64,000 nucleotides of DNA from Heterocephalus glaber (GCF_000247695.1 NW_004624734.1:11357389-11421388); one strand, 5' to 3'; counted from the stretch's first letter, positions 46,190-58,525 are shown. Notes: generated from the sequence alone by a model not told the origin. Made by a program: numbers and translations.

Positions 46190-47100
46190 AGCTGTGGGTC
46201 CCCGAGTTGGTGGAGCCGAACTCCTTCCTGCTGGTCCAGGACCCTGCCTGGATGACCTGCCCTGGGCTGTGCCATGAGGAGCATATACTTCGTTTTATTT
46301 AAGCAAAGCATCTTGGGGTTGTTTGTCAAGGAAGCTTGGAAAACCCTAACTAATACAGGAGTACACGAGGAGGAAGGGACTCGGCACTGTATTCATGGGG
46401 GATTGCTTCCCTGACAGGAGACCCTGAGAAGAGGACGTGGGTACAAGTATTTCAGTGGGAGGCGATCCCGACAAAGATGAGAAAGAGAAAGAAAGGCCAC
46501 TAAAGGATTGAGTGGACAAGTGAACTCCCAAGGCAAATGAGACTCAATTTTGCTTGAGATCCTCTAAGAAACCATGGGGTACATGCCTCAGAATTGTCCT
46601 AGCAGAGGGCAGGGGGACTGTGCATTTACCACAGGTCTCTGCCCCCTACCAGGGGAAGGTTGCCCACTGGGGTGCTGCCCCCTCCCTGGGCTGTGCCTGC
46701 TGTGGTGGTGAAGGCCTTGGGGGAGGGAGACCGTCCTCCCCACCCCCAGTCAGCCACCGCCTCCGCCTGGCGGAGAAGCAGAGACCAAGCCTAAGGTGGG
46801 AAGCTGTCCGGCTGGGGATCACCCACGGCAGCTGCCGGCCAAACCCAGGCAGGCCCAGGGCACATGGGCAGGGCAGCGGCAGCAGGTGTTAGAGATGTCC
46901 ACCAGAGGCTGCCAAGCTGGGCCCAGCTGGGCGGCACCGCCTCGTGACCTTTGTCATGTCCCCTTCACACTTCTGTCTCCACTCAGGTCACCCGCAGCAC
47001 AACTTAGGAGTTGTGGCTGTGGCTGAAATCAGAGGTGGGCACCGGGACACGGAGAAGCATTGGCTTGCAGTGGAGGTGCATGCAGAGCGTGAAGGATGTA
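46190..47100. other. DGLUCY intronic sequence, nothing recognised
   Basis: GC-rich, with several chance open frames (for example 46554-46892). No exon or named repeat supported. Confidence 0.35.
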
Positions 47101-47104
47101 GGGG

Positions 47105-47250
47105 TCTGATTAGGCACGAACAGCTCCAGATTTAGAATCTGGAAGCTTAATTCCAGCACAAGCACTGGCACATCATGGCTGCGTGTCCTTGGCCGCATCC
47201 CCTGACCTCTCTGAGCCTTGGTTTCCCTAAGTGGAAAATGGGGTGGTCCA
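47105..47250 (+). repeat. MIR SINE
   Basis: 'gatttagaatctggaagctt', 'gctgcgtgtccttggccgca', 'ctctctgagccttggtttcc' is MIR. Confidence 0.7.
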
Positions 47251-47906
47251 GGTGTAGGAAGGCTGTGGGGACCTGGCCTCTCATCTCCTGCTGGTGGAGT
47301 GCGAGCTGGACCAGTTCTGCCTGGAGGGTGATTTCATCTTAGATCTGTACATTTCTCGGGAGCCAGCAACTCTTCTAGTATGCAGCATCCCTAATAAAGC
47401 AATCACGAGTATGTACACAGATTTAGTGATAAGGATGCTCGCCGTGACACTGTTCATGTCAAGTAATAGGATATTAATCATATGATGGATCGCTTGTATA
47501 AAGGAACTCTGCAAACATTAAAAAGGATGTAGAAGGCTGTGACATGGAAAGATGTTCACGATATGTTAAAAATTAAAAGCAAAGCAAGTACTAAAATTGC
47601 ATGACAGTAAGATACTCGTATATCTACACATGCATGCAGAGGTTTGAGATGGAAGGAAAAGACTTTAAAGGCAAGCACCAAACATTATTGGTTAATTGCA
47701 GAGGGATTCTGGTGATTTTTATTGCCTCTTTCCTTTCATTTATTTTCTGATGCTTCTATAATGAACATGAAGAACTGTTGATAAGATGGGAGAGAAATAA
47801 CAATATTTTTTCAAAATTGGGATGTAATCTATTTCATAAGATGTGAAGAGCACCAATGGAGAGATGGGAGAATTTTGTCAACTGAAAGCCATGTATACAT
47901 TTATGA

Positions 47907-47991
47907 TTTCTTTTTTGGTACTGGGAATCAAATTTGGGTCCTTGCACTTGCGCAGCAGGCAGAGAAACCACTGAGCTAAATCCCTGGCCCT
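47907..47991 (-). mobile_element. ID SINE with target-site duplication
   Basis: Antisense ID ('ttggtactgggaatcaaatt', 'aaaccactgagctaaatccc'), flanked by ACATTTATGATTT on both sides. Confidence 0.93.
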
Positions 47992-48040
47992 TACATTTAT
48001 GATTTTATAATAGGTGGCAAGATCATTACTATAAACCACA

Positions 48041-48046
48041 TATATA

Positions 48047-48078
<32 letters not shown>
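48041..48078. repeat. (AT)n simple repeat
   Basis: TATATGATATAT then an uninterrupted AT run of about 30 bp. Confidence 0.95.
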
Positions 48079-48083
<5 letters not shown>

Positions 48084-48844
48084 CTCCAGGCACCTCAAAT
48101 GTAAAGCAATGTCCTTTTAAAAAGTTTGAGTGGTTCTATTATTACACCCATGAGTGATGCTCAATACACTCCACTGTCATTAATCTTATTTAATACAGTT
48201 GGAAACACAATCATTTACCGTTCTTCAGGATTAAAGATGGCCCTTAATAGATGACATTGGTAAATCCAGACAGTCGTAAATCTGCCTTCCCATGAACCTC
48301 AAGCTCCAGCCTCAACTCCCCGTCTGCAGGAAGAGGGACAGATGTGTTGTGTCTGACCTCTTGGATCATCCTTATTTAGCAATGGTGCACTGCCTCCTGT
48401 AGTAAATTTACTTCCCAGCTTTCTCTTTTTTTAAATTTAAGCTAATGGCAGAGTTAATAATTCATCTTCCTTCATGCCCCTGGGCTAAGTGGAAGAGCCA
48501 TCAGCTTGGGTAATATTGTGGAAAAAAATTGAAAATGTCCACCCAGGAGGTCAACCATCTCAGTGACTCTGTGTATAGCTGTCGTGACCATGTCTGTGGT
48601 GGGCACAGACCCCACATTTATCGTGTGTTTGTATGAAAAGGAAACCGTATTTTCTGCAGAATGGGAATGAACCAGGCAAAGAGCTGTACCCAGTGGTTTA
48701 GGAGGAAGTTTAGAAAATGCCAACTTCCTGTTCCCAGAGGAGAGAAGCAGCCATTTCTAAGGCTGCTCTGCTCCACAGGCTCTTGGCTATGATGCTGGAG
48801 GCCGGCTCCCAGGCTGTCCATGCCATAGCTCTACAAGGACTTAT

Positions 48845-49060
48845 TTTCACTCAACAGTCACTAAAGCAGCTCTGTGTGGGGTCCAGTACTGTCCGAATTA
48901 CCGACTAGATATGTGGACTTGGGAAAGTTTCTTAGCCTTATTTGTCTTAGTTTTCTGACGTGTTAAATGAAATAATAATAGCTGTTTCAGTCGTTGGGAG
49001 AACTTAACATGGAAGTGCTTTTAGCAGGATGTTTGACAGAGTGAAACTCCCGAGATGATA
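48845..49060 (+). repeat. MIR-like SINE
   Basis: 'tgtggacttgggaaagtttc', 'ttagccttatttgtcttagt', 'gttaaatgaaataataatag' fits MIR order. Confidence 0.55.
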
Positions 49061-49329
49061 GCTATTATTCTTATTACTTGTTACAACTCTGGGAGGAATG
49101 TACAATTGTTAATTGTCTTGTTACATTGATGAGGAAACTGAGGTAGAGTCCACGCTAATTCTCTCCTGAGCAACAAGAAACTAAATGTATCTACTACGCA
49201 GTACAGTGGGTGAAACAGCTCCCTCCGCTGGCGGCCTCGGGTTAGACAGTGAGCTCTTAAATACATGCAGCTAGAAGTTAAAGCCCTCAAACCGCTTTGA
49301 GCACCGCCCCCCACCCCCCGTCCCGCCTT

Positions 49330-49426
49330 TCTTTTTTTTTTCCTTTTGTACCGAGGATCGAACTCAGGTCTTTGCGCTTGCGAGGCAGGGGAGGGGGCGG
49401 AACCACTGAGCTAAATCCCCAGCCCC
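49330..49426 (-). mobile_element. ID SINE (antisense)
   Basis: T-rich tail, 'gtaccgaggatcgaactcag', 'cggaaccactgagctaaatc'. Confidence 0.9.
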
Positions 49427-49754
49427 TGCAAAACTCTTCCTAACTGGGATCAACAGACCCTCTGCGAGTCCCCTGGAGCTGTCCCAAGCCCACAAAGCCA
49501 AAGGCTTCCTTAGTGCAAAAAACCTCTCCTTTCCGTGAGATGCCGAATACGATGTACATGTTGGCTACAAACTGCTTTGAGGCTGTGGCTGTCCTGTTTG
49601 CTGGGATCCCCAAAGGGGAAGCAATCAGCCCCCTACACCTACACCTGCTTCCCAGATTTAAAAAAGCGATTTTATGCTCAATCCCAGAGCAATGGCACAA
49701 AAAGGGAAGATGGGGAGATTATTAAATACATGGATAAAATTTTTGGGATTTTTG

Positions 49755-49833
49755 GGCAGTGTTGGGAATTGAACCCAGGGTCTCATGCATGTCAGGTGAG
49801 GGCTCTCACCATGAGATACATCCCCAACCCCTA
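49755..49833 (-). mobile_element. Old ID SINE (antisense)
   Basis: 'gttgggaattgaacccaggg', 'catgagatacatccccaacc'. Confidence 0.7.
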
Positions 49834-49859
49834 ATATGTGGATTTAAAAGAAAATGATG

Positions 49860-49950
49860 GCCCCAGGAATTTAGTTCAGTGGCACCATGCCTGCCTCAAA
49901 AGCTCAAGGTTGTGAATTCTATCCCCAGTACCCCCCCCCAAAAAAAAGAA
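49860..49950 (+). mobile_element. ID SINE, older subtype
   Basis: 'ccccaggaatttagttcagt', 'gttgtgaattctatccccag', C-run then A tail. Confidence 0.8.
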
Positions 49951-50217
49951 AGAAAAGAAAACTATGGCTCTTGCCTATGTCCCTCTTTTCATACCTACCT
50001 GGTTCTGGGCGGTGTGCCCAGCTGATATACTCACCGCTCAAACTTCTTCACATGTTAGGGTTGACATTTAGAACAACGTAAGGAAGAAAAATTACCCACA
50101 ATTCCCCTACGCAGAGACCATCAATAGCAGTGTTTTGGTGCATGCACTTCTAGACTTTCTGGGATTCATGCATAGTATAAGCACAAAAATCATGCTGTAG
50201 ATACAGTTTACTTCCTG

Positions 50218-50300
50218 CTTTTTTTTTTTTTTTTTTTTCTGGTGGTCCTGGGAATGGAACCCAGGGCCTTAGTGCAGGCTGAGCAAACCACCCAGCCTGA
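50218..50300 (-). mobile_element. Old ID-like SINE (antisense)
   Basis: Long T tract, 'ggtggtcctgggaatggaac', 'ccagggccttagtgcaggct'. Confidence 0.6.
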
Positions 50301-50377
50301 GTCTTGCCTTTTCCACTAAACATTATAACAATGACAAATTTCTTCTGGTCATTAGGTGTAAATGCTTTCTTTTTCAC

Positions 50378-50576
50378 CTGGGTCTATGGCAATTGTCAAC
50401 TTTAGTTCTCTGATATTTGGAAGGGCTGAAGCTGACACAATGCTGTAGAGCAAAGGGTCTTGGGAAATGAGATGGATTTCTGGAACTGTCTTGGGGGTGA
50501 CACTGGGCTGCAGTCTCTGTATCTTTCAGATGGGTCATAACTGCACCTGGCATGCTAGTGAAAGCCAGTGGAGCCT
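50378..50576 (-). pseudogene. DGLUCY: DGLUCY exon encoding APLAFTSMPG segment (frameshifted)
   Basis: Acceptor 'gttgtgtgttgcag', donor 'gtgaaa'. It opens in register with human (APLAFTSMPG, VMTHLKD). Two bases are lost before the conserved [16 protein letters not shown] block, which then reads in another frame through SIVSAS and IRELK to IDP at the donor. Length is 199, against 204 deduced for human: one codon plus two bases shorter. The frameshift is not compensated inside the exon. Confidence 0.88.
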
Positions 50577-51189
50577 CTGCAACACACAACAGGAGGGACT
50601 AAGGTCAGTCCTCTTCCATGCTCAGCTTATTCTCATATTGCCCACCATGGCTGGGCACAATGACATCCAGGTATGAACTCTGCCAACAGCACTCCCTATA
50701 CTGTGTGCTAGCACCAAGTCAGAACTAGCTGGCTTATGGCTAAATCAAGTTCCATTTAAACAGTTACCTCCAACTTCTGGAAAAGCAAAGATGAGTTTAG
50801 TGTGGCAGAATAAATGAGGTACAGCCATGGCTAGAACTAAGTTGTTGAATATCCCATCAATTGAAGCTACGGATAGCAGAAAGCATTTACTGAGCTCTTA
50901 CAATATATGAAACCATTTTGCTTTATTTTCTAGCAAATGTTAGAGTTGGTACCCTCTGTGAACATAGCTTCTATATTTTCTCCTGGTTCTATAATTTTGC
51001 TTTGGTTTTTGTTAATTTTGTTCTTTAAGAACACTTTCCCCTACTAGGATTACCGGCCACATGAGGTGGTCCAGCATAGTTATTAAGGAGTAGCTTTAGC
51101 GTGGCAACTGCATCTGAGTTTGAGATGTAACTTTATCCTTTCTACACCTCTTTCTTTGATTATGAAATAAGATAATGTCTCCTCTGGTA

Positions 51190-51530
51190 GTTGTCAGTTC
51201 TAAATTGGAAAATGCACATGAACATGTTCAGCAGAGTGCCTGATACAGAGTGAACACTCAATAAATGATGGTTTGCAGTATTGAACCAGGCACTGTCGCT
51301 TATAATTTATCTTGGTGCCTGGATCCTGGTGCTTAATGCTTACGCTACTTAATTCACCCTTTCTGCCTCCTTATTATCCGTGAGTGCTCTATCTCTACTC
51401 CTTCCAAAGTGGAGTGATCCTTGAAGAAGGCTTCTTGAGAAGAGGAGCCATTGCTTATTCATCTTAAAATCTTACATAGTGCTTTGCACACAATAGGCAT
51501 TCCATCAATGGAGATGTGAATAAATAACAA
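51190..51530 (+). repeat. L2-like LINE fragments
   Basis: 'tgatacagagtgaacactca', 'ataaatgatggtttgcag', then 'agtgctttgcacacaatagg' and 'cattccatcaatggag' are L2 3' ends, probably two adjacent pieces. Confidence 0.5.
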
Positions 51531-52477
51531 TGTCTTGAATTTCACAAAAACAGGAAAATGTCTTAGATTTCACAGAAAGTTGGAGTCAGCCAACACTTCA
51601 AAAGGTTAATCTAATGATAGATATGTAACTTTTAGAAGTGATATAGAAAGGGAAGAATTAATGGATCTGATGGACACAAACATCATTTTCAGTAAAACCG
51701 GTCACTCTAAAGCCAGGTCCACATCAGAACAGTCAACTCGGAGTATGACTCACGATTCTGTCCCCATTTGTTGGACAGTGTGCAGCAATTAATCTGTTGC
51801 CAATAGAAGTTTAAATGCTGAAGTCTGAGAATGATTCAAGGCTGCCCCTGACTGATGATGTCACTTAGTCTCATGTAAGATCAAGTACGCTCTCACCATG
51901 AGCACTAAAGGGCTGGGGTGTTGGGATAGTGAGAGCTATTTTTCAGGGTATCTCCCATGGCTGAGGGAAAGACACCACGTACATGTTGGCTTCGAAACAC
52001 AGTCAGAAATGGGTGCATGTTCCCTGGAAACCCCATGTTATCTCATACAGCTTTAAACCCCAGGGTCTAGGCTCATGCCTGGCACATAGTAGGTGCTCAG
52101 TACATACATGGGACATAGATGAATGCATAGATTCTGTGGATTCATAGGACTCTGTAGATTTTGACATACCTCATCAAGATTATTAGAGAATCCTTCCCTG
52201 TCATGAGGACATTCAGATTGCTAAACTCTCATGACACCCTTTAAAATAAATTGAAGTACTGTAATGCTAAATTCTATTATTTCTAATGCAAGTATGGCTG
52301 ACCTGGCCAGAATTTTCCAGCATCTATGATAGCTGGAAGTTACTTTTAATATTTCTACCACGTACCCATCATCCTGTGAGTCAGTGAGGGCATCCCTATA
52401 TGACTTTTTGTTGTAATATCATTATAGCCCTTTGGGAAAAAATGTACTGACTGTATTGGTTTGCATCACATTGCAAA

Positions 52478-52790
52478 TACAGTCGGCCCTGTGTATCTAT
52501 CAAATTGTGAACTGTAAATATTTGAAAGAAGGAAATTGTGTCTCTGTTGACATGGACACTTTTTTCTTGTCACTATTCCCTAAACAATACAGTATAACAG
52601 CTATTTATACAGTTTTACATTATAATTGGTGTCATAAGTAATTTAGAAATGATTTTAAATATACAGGAGGATGTACACAGGTTATACACAAATATTGCTA
52701 TTTCACAGAAGGTACTTGAACGTTCATGAATTTGGTATCCGAAGGGAGTCCAGGAACCAGTTGCTCATGGATACTGTGTGTGTTGTATGA
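52478..52790 (+). mobile_element. Tigger-type DNA transposon MITE
   Basis: The start 'cagtcggccctgtgtatcta', 'cttgtcactattccctaaac', 'acaggaggatgtacacagg', 'ggtatccgaagggagtccag' is the same MITE family as 21490, more complete here. Confidence 0.7.
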
Positions 52791-53162
52791 AATGGTTTGT
52801 CTAGTTGTATTTTTTGATTCACACCTTGGTTTCAAGGCCCTACCAACCTCTGAAATGTTTCAAAAAGTCAGGCTAGAGGTTGTTTCTTCTGTTACAATGG
52901 GTTTTGATTCTTCAGGAAATGGAAGTATATTTACTCAAAACAAATTTAACTGTAAGACAAGCTGCTCTGGTGAGAAGACCCAGCCCTGGGATTAAAAGAA
53001 GGAAACCAGAGAGCTATTCATGTAAAGCTCTAGACCTATGTTTGTGTCTTGTTCTCTGGCTTATTTTTAAAATCAGTGTCCTGTAAACCTATGCTTTCAA
53101 GAACCCAAGACCCTCCAGCGCCCTCCTAGGCCAGAGTAGTGGTCCCTAAGTCCCCCAACACG

Positions 53163-53285
53163 CTGCAGCTGCTGACGGCTTTGACACCAGTCTGCTGAGA
53201 AGGCCAGAACCCTAGGATGTCCCCTGGATGACACACACATGATTGCCATAGTCAGGTTTGGAAAGCGCTTTGATTCCCAACAGTT
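53163..53285 (-). pseudogene. DGLUCY: DGLUCY exon encoding LLGIKALSKPDYG segment (frameshift, stop)
   Basis: Acceptor 'ccacctgcag'. It reads LLGIKALSKPDYG in register with human. One base is then lost, and the continuing frame hits TAG at 53212-53214. In the other frame FWPSQQTGVKAVSS matches the human end of the exon. At the expected 3' boundary the text is CTGCAG|cgtgtt, with no canonical GT at the exact position; a weak gt lies one base on. Confidence 0.88.
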
Positions 53286-54284
53286 CTGCAGGTGGAAAAG
53301 GAAGCATAACTCCCCTGAAAGGTACCACCTACCTAGGGGGAGGAGATGGAGAACAGGGATTGAGGCTTTAACCGCCCAGGACACTCCATAACTTACAGTC
53401 TACGTTGTCCAGTACGGTTTTGGAACCTGGGATTTCAATCCTGGGTCATACAATGCTTGGAAGGAGACTTGGGTACAACTAGCCCAACTCTTTCATTGCA
53501 CAGATTGCTAACAGAGTCAGCATTTGTGAGTTTACTGTGACACAGACTGAGTCACATCACACAGCCCTAAACTCTGTTGCCTACTGCTACCGGCACCCCT
53601 AACCCTGGCCGCCCTCAAAGTGCTGATGAGGACAGTGAAGGTGGGCGTGTCAGGACCACGAAGGAGAAAACTACTCATCAGAAACCTTCCCAGTGGTGCT
53701 CCTGAGATCTTCATATGATGAAGGCAGCAAGTGCTGATCATGTTGTCATGGAATGCAAGGTGCTCTTTGTTACACAGCTGACCAAGTTCAGGTACAGGGG
53801 ATGGGACTCTGGCTCTCACGCAGCACTGACCCCAAACTCTCCTCAGCCTGGGGACCTTCTAGATTTTCACTCTTCACCCTTGGATGGGTTCACTCACTCT
53901 CAGGTTGAGTTACTGCTCTAGGGATCAATGGATTTCAGTTTGAAAGTTCTGAGCAAAGCTTTCTCTTGCCCACATATGCCACTGACAAGCTGCCTAGATT
54001 ACAGGTCACTATAAGATCACATCCTGGGACAGAGTCCTACTGACATGCCCTGCTTACCCCCACCCCAGGATCAGTTGAAGTTCACACGAACTTTGTGCTT
54101 ATCAAAGATTGCCAGTGGGTCCTTTATACCTGGGGGCATCTGTACTCACAGTTCTGTTCCTGCTGCTGGAATTTCCAGGCCCTATCTGGGACCTTCACTC
54201 CTGAAACCCTCAATAGAGTGAGTTCCCGGCCACTTCTCAGTCCAAGGGACACTGTCGGAATCATAAATGAGGGTGAACACTGAC

Positions 54285-54436
54285 CTGAGGGGGCCAATGT
54301 GGATGAATTTTCCTGGCTCACCCACCACAGAACAAGTGACCTACAACAGCCTTTCCAGTTTGTCCTTGGGAACGGGCCTCATTGTGACCACCAGGTGGCA
54401 GCAGAAACCAGCTACAGTGGCGCAAGGCACTGCTGT
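54285..54436 (-). pseudogene. DGLUCY: DGLUCY exon encoding [17 protein letters not shown] segment (nonsense)
   Basis: Acceptor 'gctttgtcag', donor 'gtcagt'. The 152 bases align residue by residue with human over 50 codons: [30 protein letters not shown], then a TAG at 54341-54343 in place of the human Arg, then VTCSVVGEPG onward, still in register. Length is conserved, so the stop is a simple substitution. Confidence 0.92.
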
Positions 54437-56783
54437 CTGACAAAGCAAGCAAAAAATGTTTAAAAATGGTTATCCCAGATCTACCCAGAGTTCAAGGCAG
54501 CTGCACAAAGGAGGAGGTCCCAGTAGCTGTTATATAAATACACCTTCTACTTTTAGATGACATAGAGGTGAGGAAGTTTGCCAGTAATTACTGGTTAACA
54601 ATTGGGAATCTTAACTTTTCGTGCGCCGTAACCCCTTTGGTAGTCTGATGTAGTTATGTGTTGTTAATCACATAAAAGAAAATTCATAGGATTCTCGAGG
54701 GATCCAATTATATTGTAAAAACAGTTATCAAATTCTGGGAAAATGGGATAAAGCAATATGCATGCTTTTTTTTTCAACAGCTTAAGGAACAAAACAGCAG
54801 ATCTACTATCATTGTGATTTTGAAGTGATGATCAACATATAGGATATTTTTGTGATACCAGGAAAATCTGTAATATGACGTGTAGATGTCTGTGATTTCT
54901 TTGGACAGCCACAAAGTTACAGGATTTGCTGACAGTCATAATGGGAAGAAATGCTAAATTTTAGTTTGAAATTATAAAGTTAAAAAAAAAAATCCCTATC
55001 CAATTTCATGGACCCTCTAAATTTTCTCCATGGGTCTCAAGGGGCCATGACAGTCATAGACAGAGGGACCTAAGGACTGGAACCTCCTGGGAGGAGACTG
55101 TCTGCTCTTTCTCCAGTTTCTATACAAGGGACACAGGCCTGTCCCTAGGCTACTGAATTCTGCTGTGTTCTTGCTTCAAAAGGAGTTGCCTGGGATGATC
55201 TGGGTGACTCTCATTGCTGTTGTGCTTATTCCCTTACTGTGACGTTTTCTGGTGCCAGCACTGGGGCTTACGAAGGATTTAGGGTATGTCCAGGACCGTA
55301 ATCCACCGGGGCAGCCTTGGTTGCTCTTAAAGGGCATTCTGTTGCCACCCTGGCAGCAGCAGGATGGAACCTGGGTGTGCCTGCCAGCCTGGTGTCTGCA
55401 TAGCAGCACCTGGAATGAGGAGAGGGCACACGACAGGGCTGCTCAGAGCCAGACTGTGCTCCTGAGGCTGTGTGGGGTCGCTTCATCCTGTCCAGGCCTC
55501 CGTTGGAATCCAAGATGGTCACTGGACATCCCCCACCCGCAGGAGCCATAGGGCTGAGACGCAATGATATTGGACTGACAGCTATTTGGTAACCATGGGG
55601 GCAGTGCTGTGAAGTGCTGTGAAAAAGCAACAGCAGCCATATTGAGCACTGAGCAGGGGAGGCTTTCTTAGTCTTTCGAATGGGCAGCACCTCTTGTAGT
55701 TAGGGGTTCTGGGGTTCAGTTGGCTGTGGCACTTGGGCAAGACTCTGTCTCTTTTTAGGCCTCAGTTTCTTCATTTCAAATGAGTGGCTTTGTGGTGAGC
55801 CAAGAGGCCTTCTCCACTCTTCTTGGTATAAATGATGGCGTGATCCTGGGCTGCTCTGCCTTGGTTCTGGCCAGCAGCTGTGGCTCTACCTTGCTCCTCC
55901 CTAGTTTGAAGAAAACCTTTCGGGCACCCAGTTCACTGTGAAAGGCAGTGGCAGCCTGTGGGTAGCCTTGTTTCTGGTCAGAGGTAACGCAGGCTTCTCT
56001 GGCAGCAGCCCAAACTAGGATTTAATAAATGCCCTGGAGCTCAGGATGTAATCTCCAATCTGAGTGCTCCATAAATAACCTCGTCTGGAGCCTGGCCATT
56101 TGCTGTGGCTGCCATTGCTCTAGCAGAGCAAATTCTCAGGCTTTTCCAAACAGCATCCAGGAGAGGCCCAGTGGAGTGAGGGACTCTTGTTCTTGAGCCC
56201 TGTCAGGTTACAGCTGGAAAAAGCTCAGAGGCTCAGTGGGAAGACAGGACCCAATGGCAGGCACATCCTGGGAATGGGGACCATGCTGCCTTTGTGACCA
56301 GCAGCAGCCACCTCCAGCCAAGAACATGACCCAGCTTTCTGGGCAGAGACAGCACAGCAGCTAGTGGCCCTGCTGAGGCTCTGCCGCAAATCCCTGGGCA
56401 TTAATAGAGCCAGCCACATTCTCCCTGAGGTGACATGAACCCAAAGCAGGAAGAATTTTCCAAAATCTCTTTGAGATGCCCTAAATTAAAAGAGCCAGAC
56501 AAATTCCAGACGAGTTTAGTTGATGTAGCTACAACTTAGGGTTAGGGTTAGTGTTAGGGATACCACAGTGGTATCAGACTTGGGTAGGAGAGAGGCTGGC
56601 TCAGAAAGGATAACAGCTTTGCCTGGGTTGCACAGCTAGTAAGTGGCTGATCTGGGGCTACAGCTTAGTTTTTCTACCTCCTGTGCCAGTGCTGTCCCCC
56701 TAGAGGAAAATGCAAATTGATCCACATTTTCAGGCCATTCTGCCCTGGTTGGTGGGTTGCAATTTTATCTTGTATGCTCTTGA

Positions 56784-56967
56784 GTGACTGTGACCTGCTG
56801 GGTCTCTTCTAGAGAGCTTAGCCTTCTCTAAGGCCTCTTTCAGAGAGAAGCTGAAGTCTAAGACAAAGGTTACCATGTCCTTCAGCTGCTCCGAGTACTC
56901 CTCCAGTGAGGACAGGCAGCCTGTGCAGGTACCAGACTTGTATTTCCAGAACTGGGGAAAACCTGTC
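56784..56967 (-). pseudogene. DGLUCY: DGLUCY exon encoding [12 protein letters not shown] segment (donor lost)
   Basis: Acceptor 'ttgtgtctccag'. It reads [44 protein letters not shown] and RRDPAGHS without a stop. It is 184 bases long, as deduced for human. The next two bases are TC where GT is required (CAC|tcaaga). A cryptic gt lies upstream inside the exon (CAG|gtcaca). Confidence 0.9.
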
Positions 56968-57324
56968 CTGGAGACACAATGGAAAGCTTGTAGGCTCTCA
57001 GACCATCAATATGACCCTTGATAATGCTTTTTTTTGAGACAGGTCATGCTATGTAGGGGGCCCTTGAACTCGGTATTTACCCTGGCCTGGACTTGTGCTA
57101 CCATATCTAGAGGACAATGCAGTTTTTAAAAGGACCTGTGAGAGTGAAGGAGATGTCTAGTGCTGAAATTTCAGGCACAGTTACCAAGGTAGGGAATATG
57201 GCTTTTGGCAGTGGGCTTTGTAGGCTCCCTGAAAATGTGACCAGTTAGAAGGTATTTAATCAGCCTGTATATAATGTAGCCCTTGGCTGCCACCCCACTG
57301 TAATTCCTATAACAGCCTGAGACT

Positions 57325-57412
57325 GGGCTGGGGATTTAGCTCAGTGGTTCTGTCATCTGCCTCACAAGTGCAAGGACCCGAGTTCGATCCCTGGTACCAA
57401 AAAAAAAAAAAA
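57325..57412 (+). mobile_element. ID SINE with target-site duplication
   Basis: Complete ID with A14 tail, flanked by ACAGCCTGAGACT on both sides. Confidence 0.95.
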
Positions 57413-57809
57413 ACAGCCTGAGACTAGCCACAACAACAGGAAAAAAACCAATGGTGTCCTGTCTGCCTTGGCCACACGACTAACAGACCACAAAGAACAA
57501 AGGAACCTCTCAGAGCAGGGGATGAAGCCTTTCTCTTCCTTAGAGAAACTCTCCTGCAGGCTTGAAAGCCTATAGTTATAACGTTCACTAGCTCCAAATG
57601 CATTTACGGCAGCGTTACTCCCTGCTGGGCACATGTGTGGTGATGGGGCTTTGAAGATGGAGAGGACCCCTTCCCAGAACTTAAACAGCTGGTTATCCTA
57701 CGCTGGTAGGTGAGACAATGTTGAAAACAGATAGTTGCAATATAGAGCAGTACATGTTAGCAGTCTAAGTAGAAGAGTGACTCAGAGAATGGAGAAATCT
57801 ATTTTCTAC

Positions 57810-58525
57810 TATTGTTGTAGTTTGGATATTGAATGTCTTCCCAAGGACTCCTGTGTTGAAGACTTCCCTAACCTATGGTGGGGTTGTGGAGCATTTATAA
57901 GGTGAGTTCTTGTCTTAGTCAGCCTTTTCATTGTGGAGAAACAGTACCTGACACTTACAACTTACAGAAGGAAAGTTTTAATATAGCTCATGGTTTCAGG
58001 AGGTTCAGTCCATGGTTAGTAGGCTCCAAGGTGGAACCCTCAAGGGAGAAGGGTGTGATGGAGCAAAACTGCTTAGTTCATAGTGGCCTGGAAGCAGAGA
58101 AAAGAAACAATGCCAGAGAGGAATGGGCAAGGGACCAGATATAGTACCCAAGGTCACACCTCCATGACTCACCCAGACACACTCGAGAGTGTTACTAATC
58201 TGCTAGGTATTTCTTAATCCAATGAAAGTGACATATCAGAGTGAAGGTCACAATCCTAGTGGAAGGAAGTTAGGTCCCTGGGAGTGTCCTTTGAATGGTA
58301 TATCATGTCTCTGGCTCCTTCCTCTCTCTTCCTTTGCTGCCTGGCCACCATGAGGTGAGCACCATGCATTTCCTCTGTGATGTGCTGCCTCACCACAGGC
58401 CCAAAGCAAAACAGCTAACCATGGACTGAGCCTCTGAAACCTTAAACCAAAGTAAACCTTTCCTTCTTATAAGTTGTTTGTCTCTGGTATTTTGTTACAG
58501 TAATGGAAAACTGATTAGCATACTC
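57810..58525 (+). mobile_element. MaLR-like solo LTR split by another repeat
   Basis: The left part 'gttgtagtttggatattgaa' and the right part 'ctggccaccatgaggtgag', 'aaccaaagtaaacctttcct', 'cagtaatggaaaactgatta' are the ends of one MST/MLT1-type LTR. The middle (57910-58270) is a URR1-like repeat. No internal retroviral genes. Confidence 0.7.
57910..58270 (+). repeat. Medium-reiteration repeat (URR1-like) nested in an LTR
   Basis: 'cttagtcagccttttcattg', 'acagtacctgacacttacaa', 'ggttcagtccatggttagta': third copy of the family seen at 33095 and 35135. Confidence 0.65.

Noticed and set aside
46169..46300. Plus-strand stretch starting ATGGCAGAGCTGTGG that looked like a coding start
   Set aside because: It has no splice sites, no recognised domain and no continuation. 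Treated as chance.
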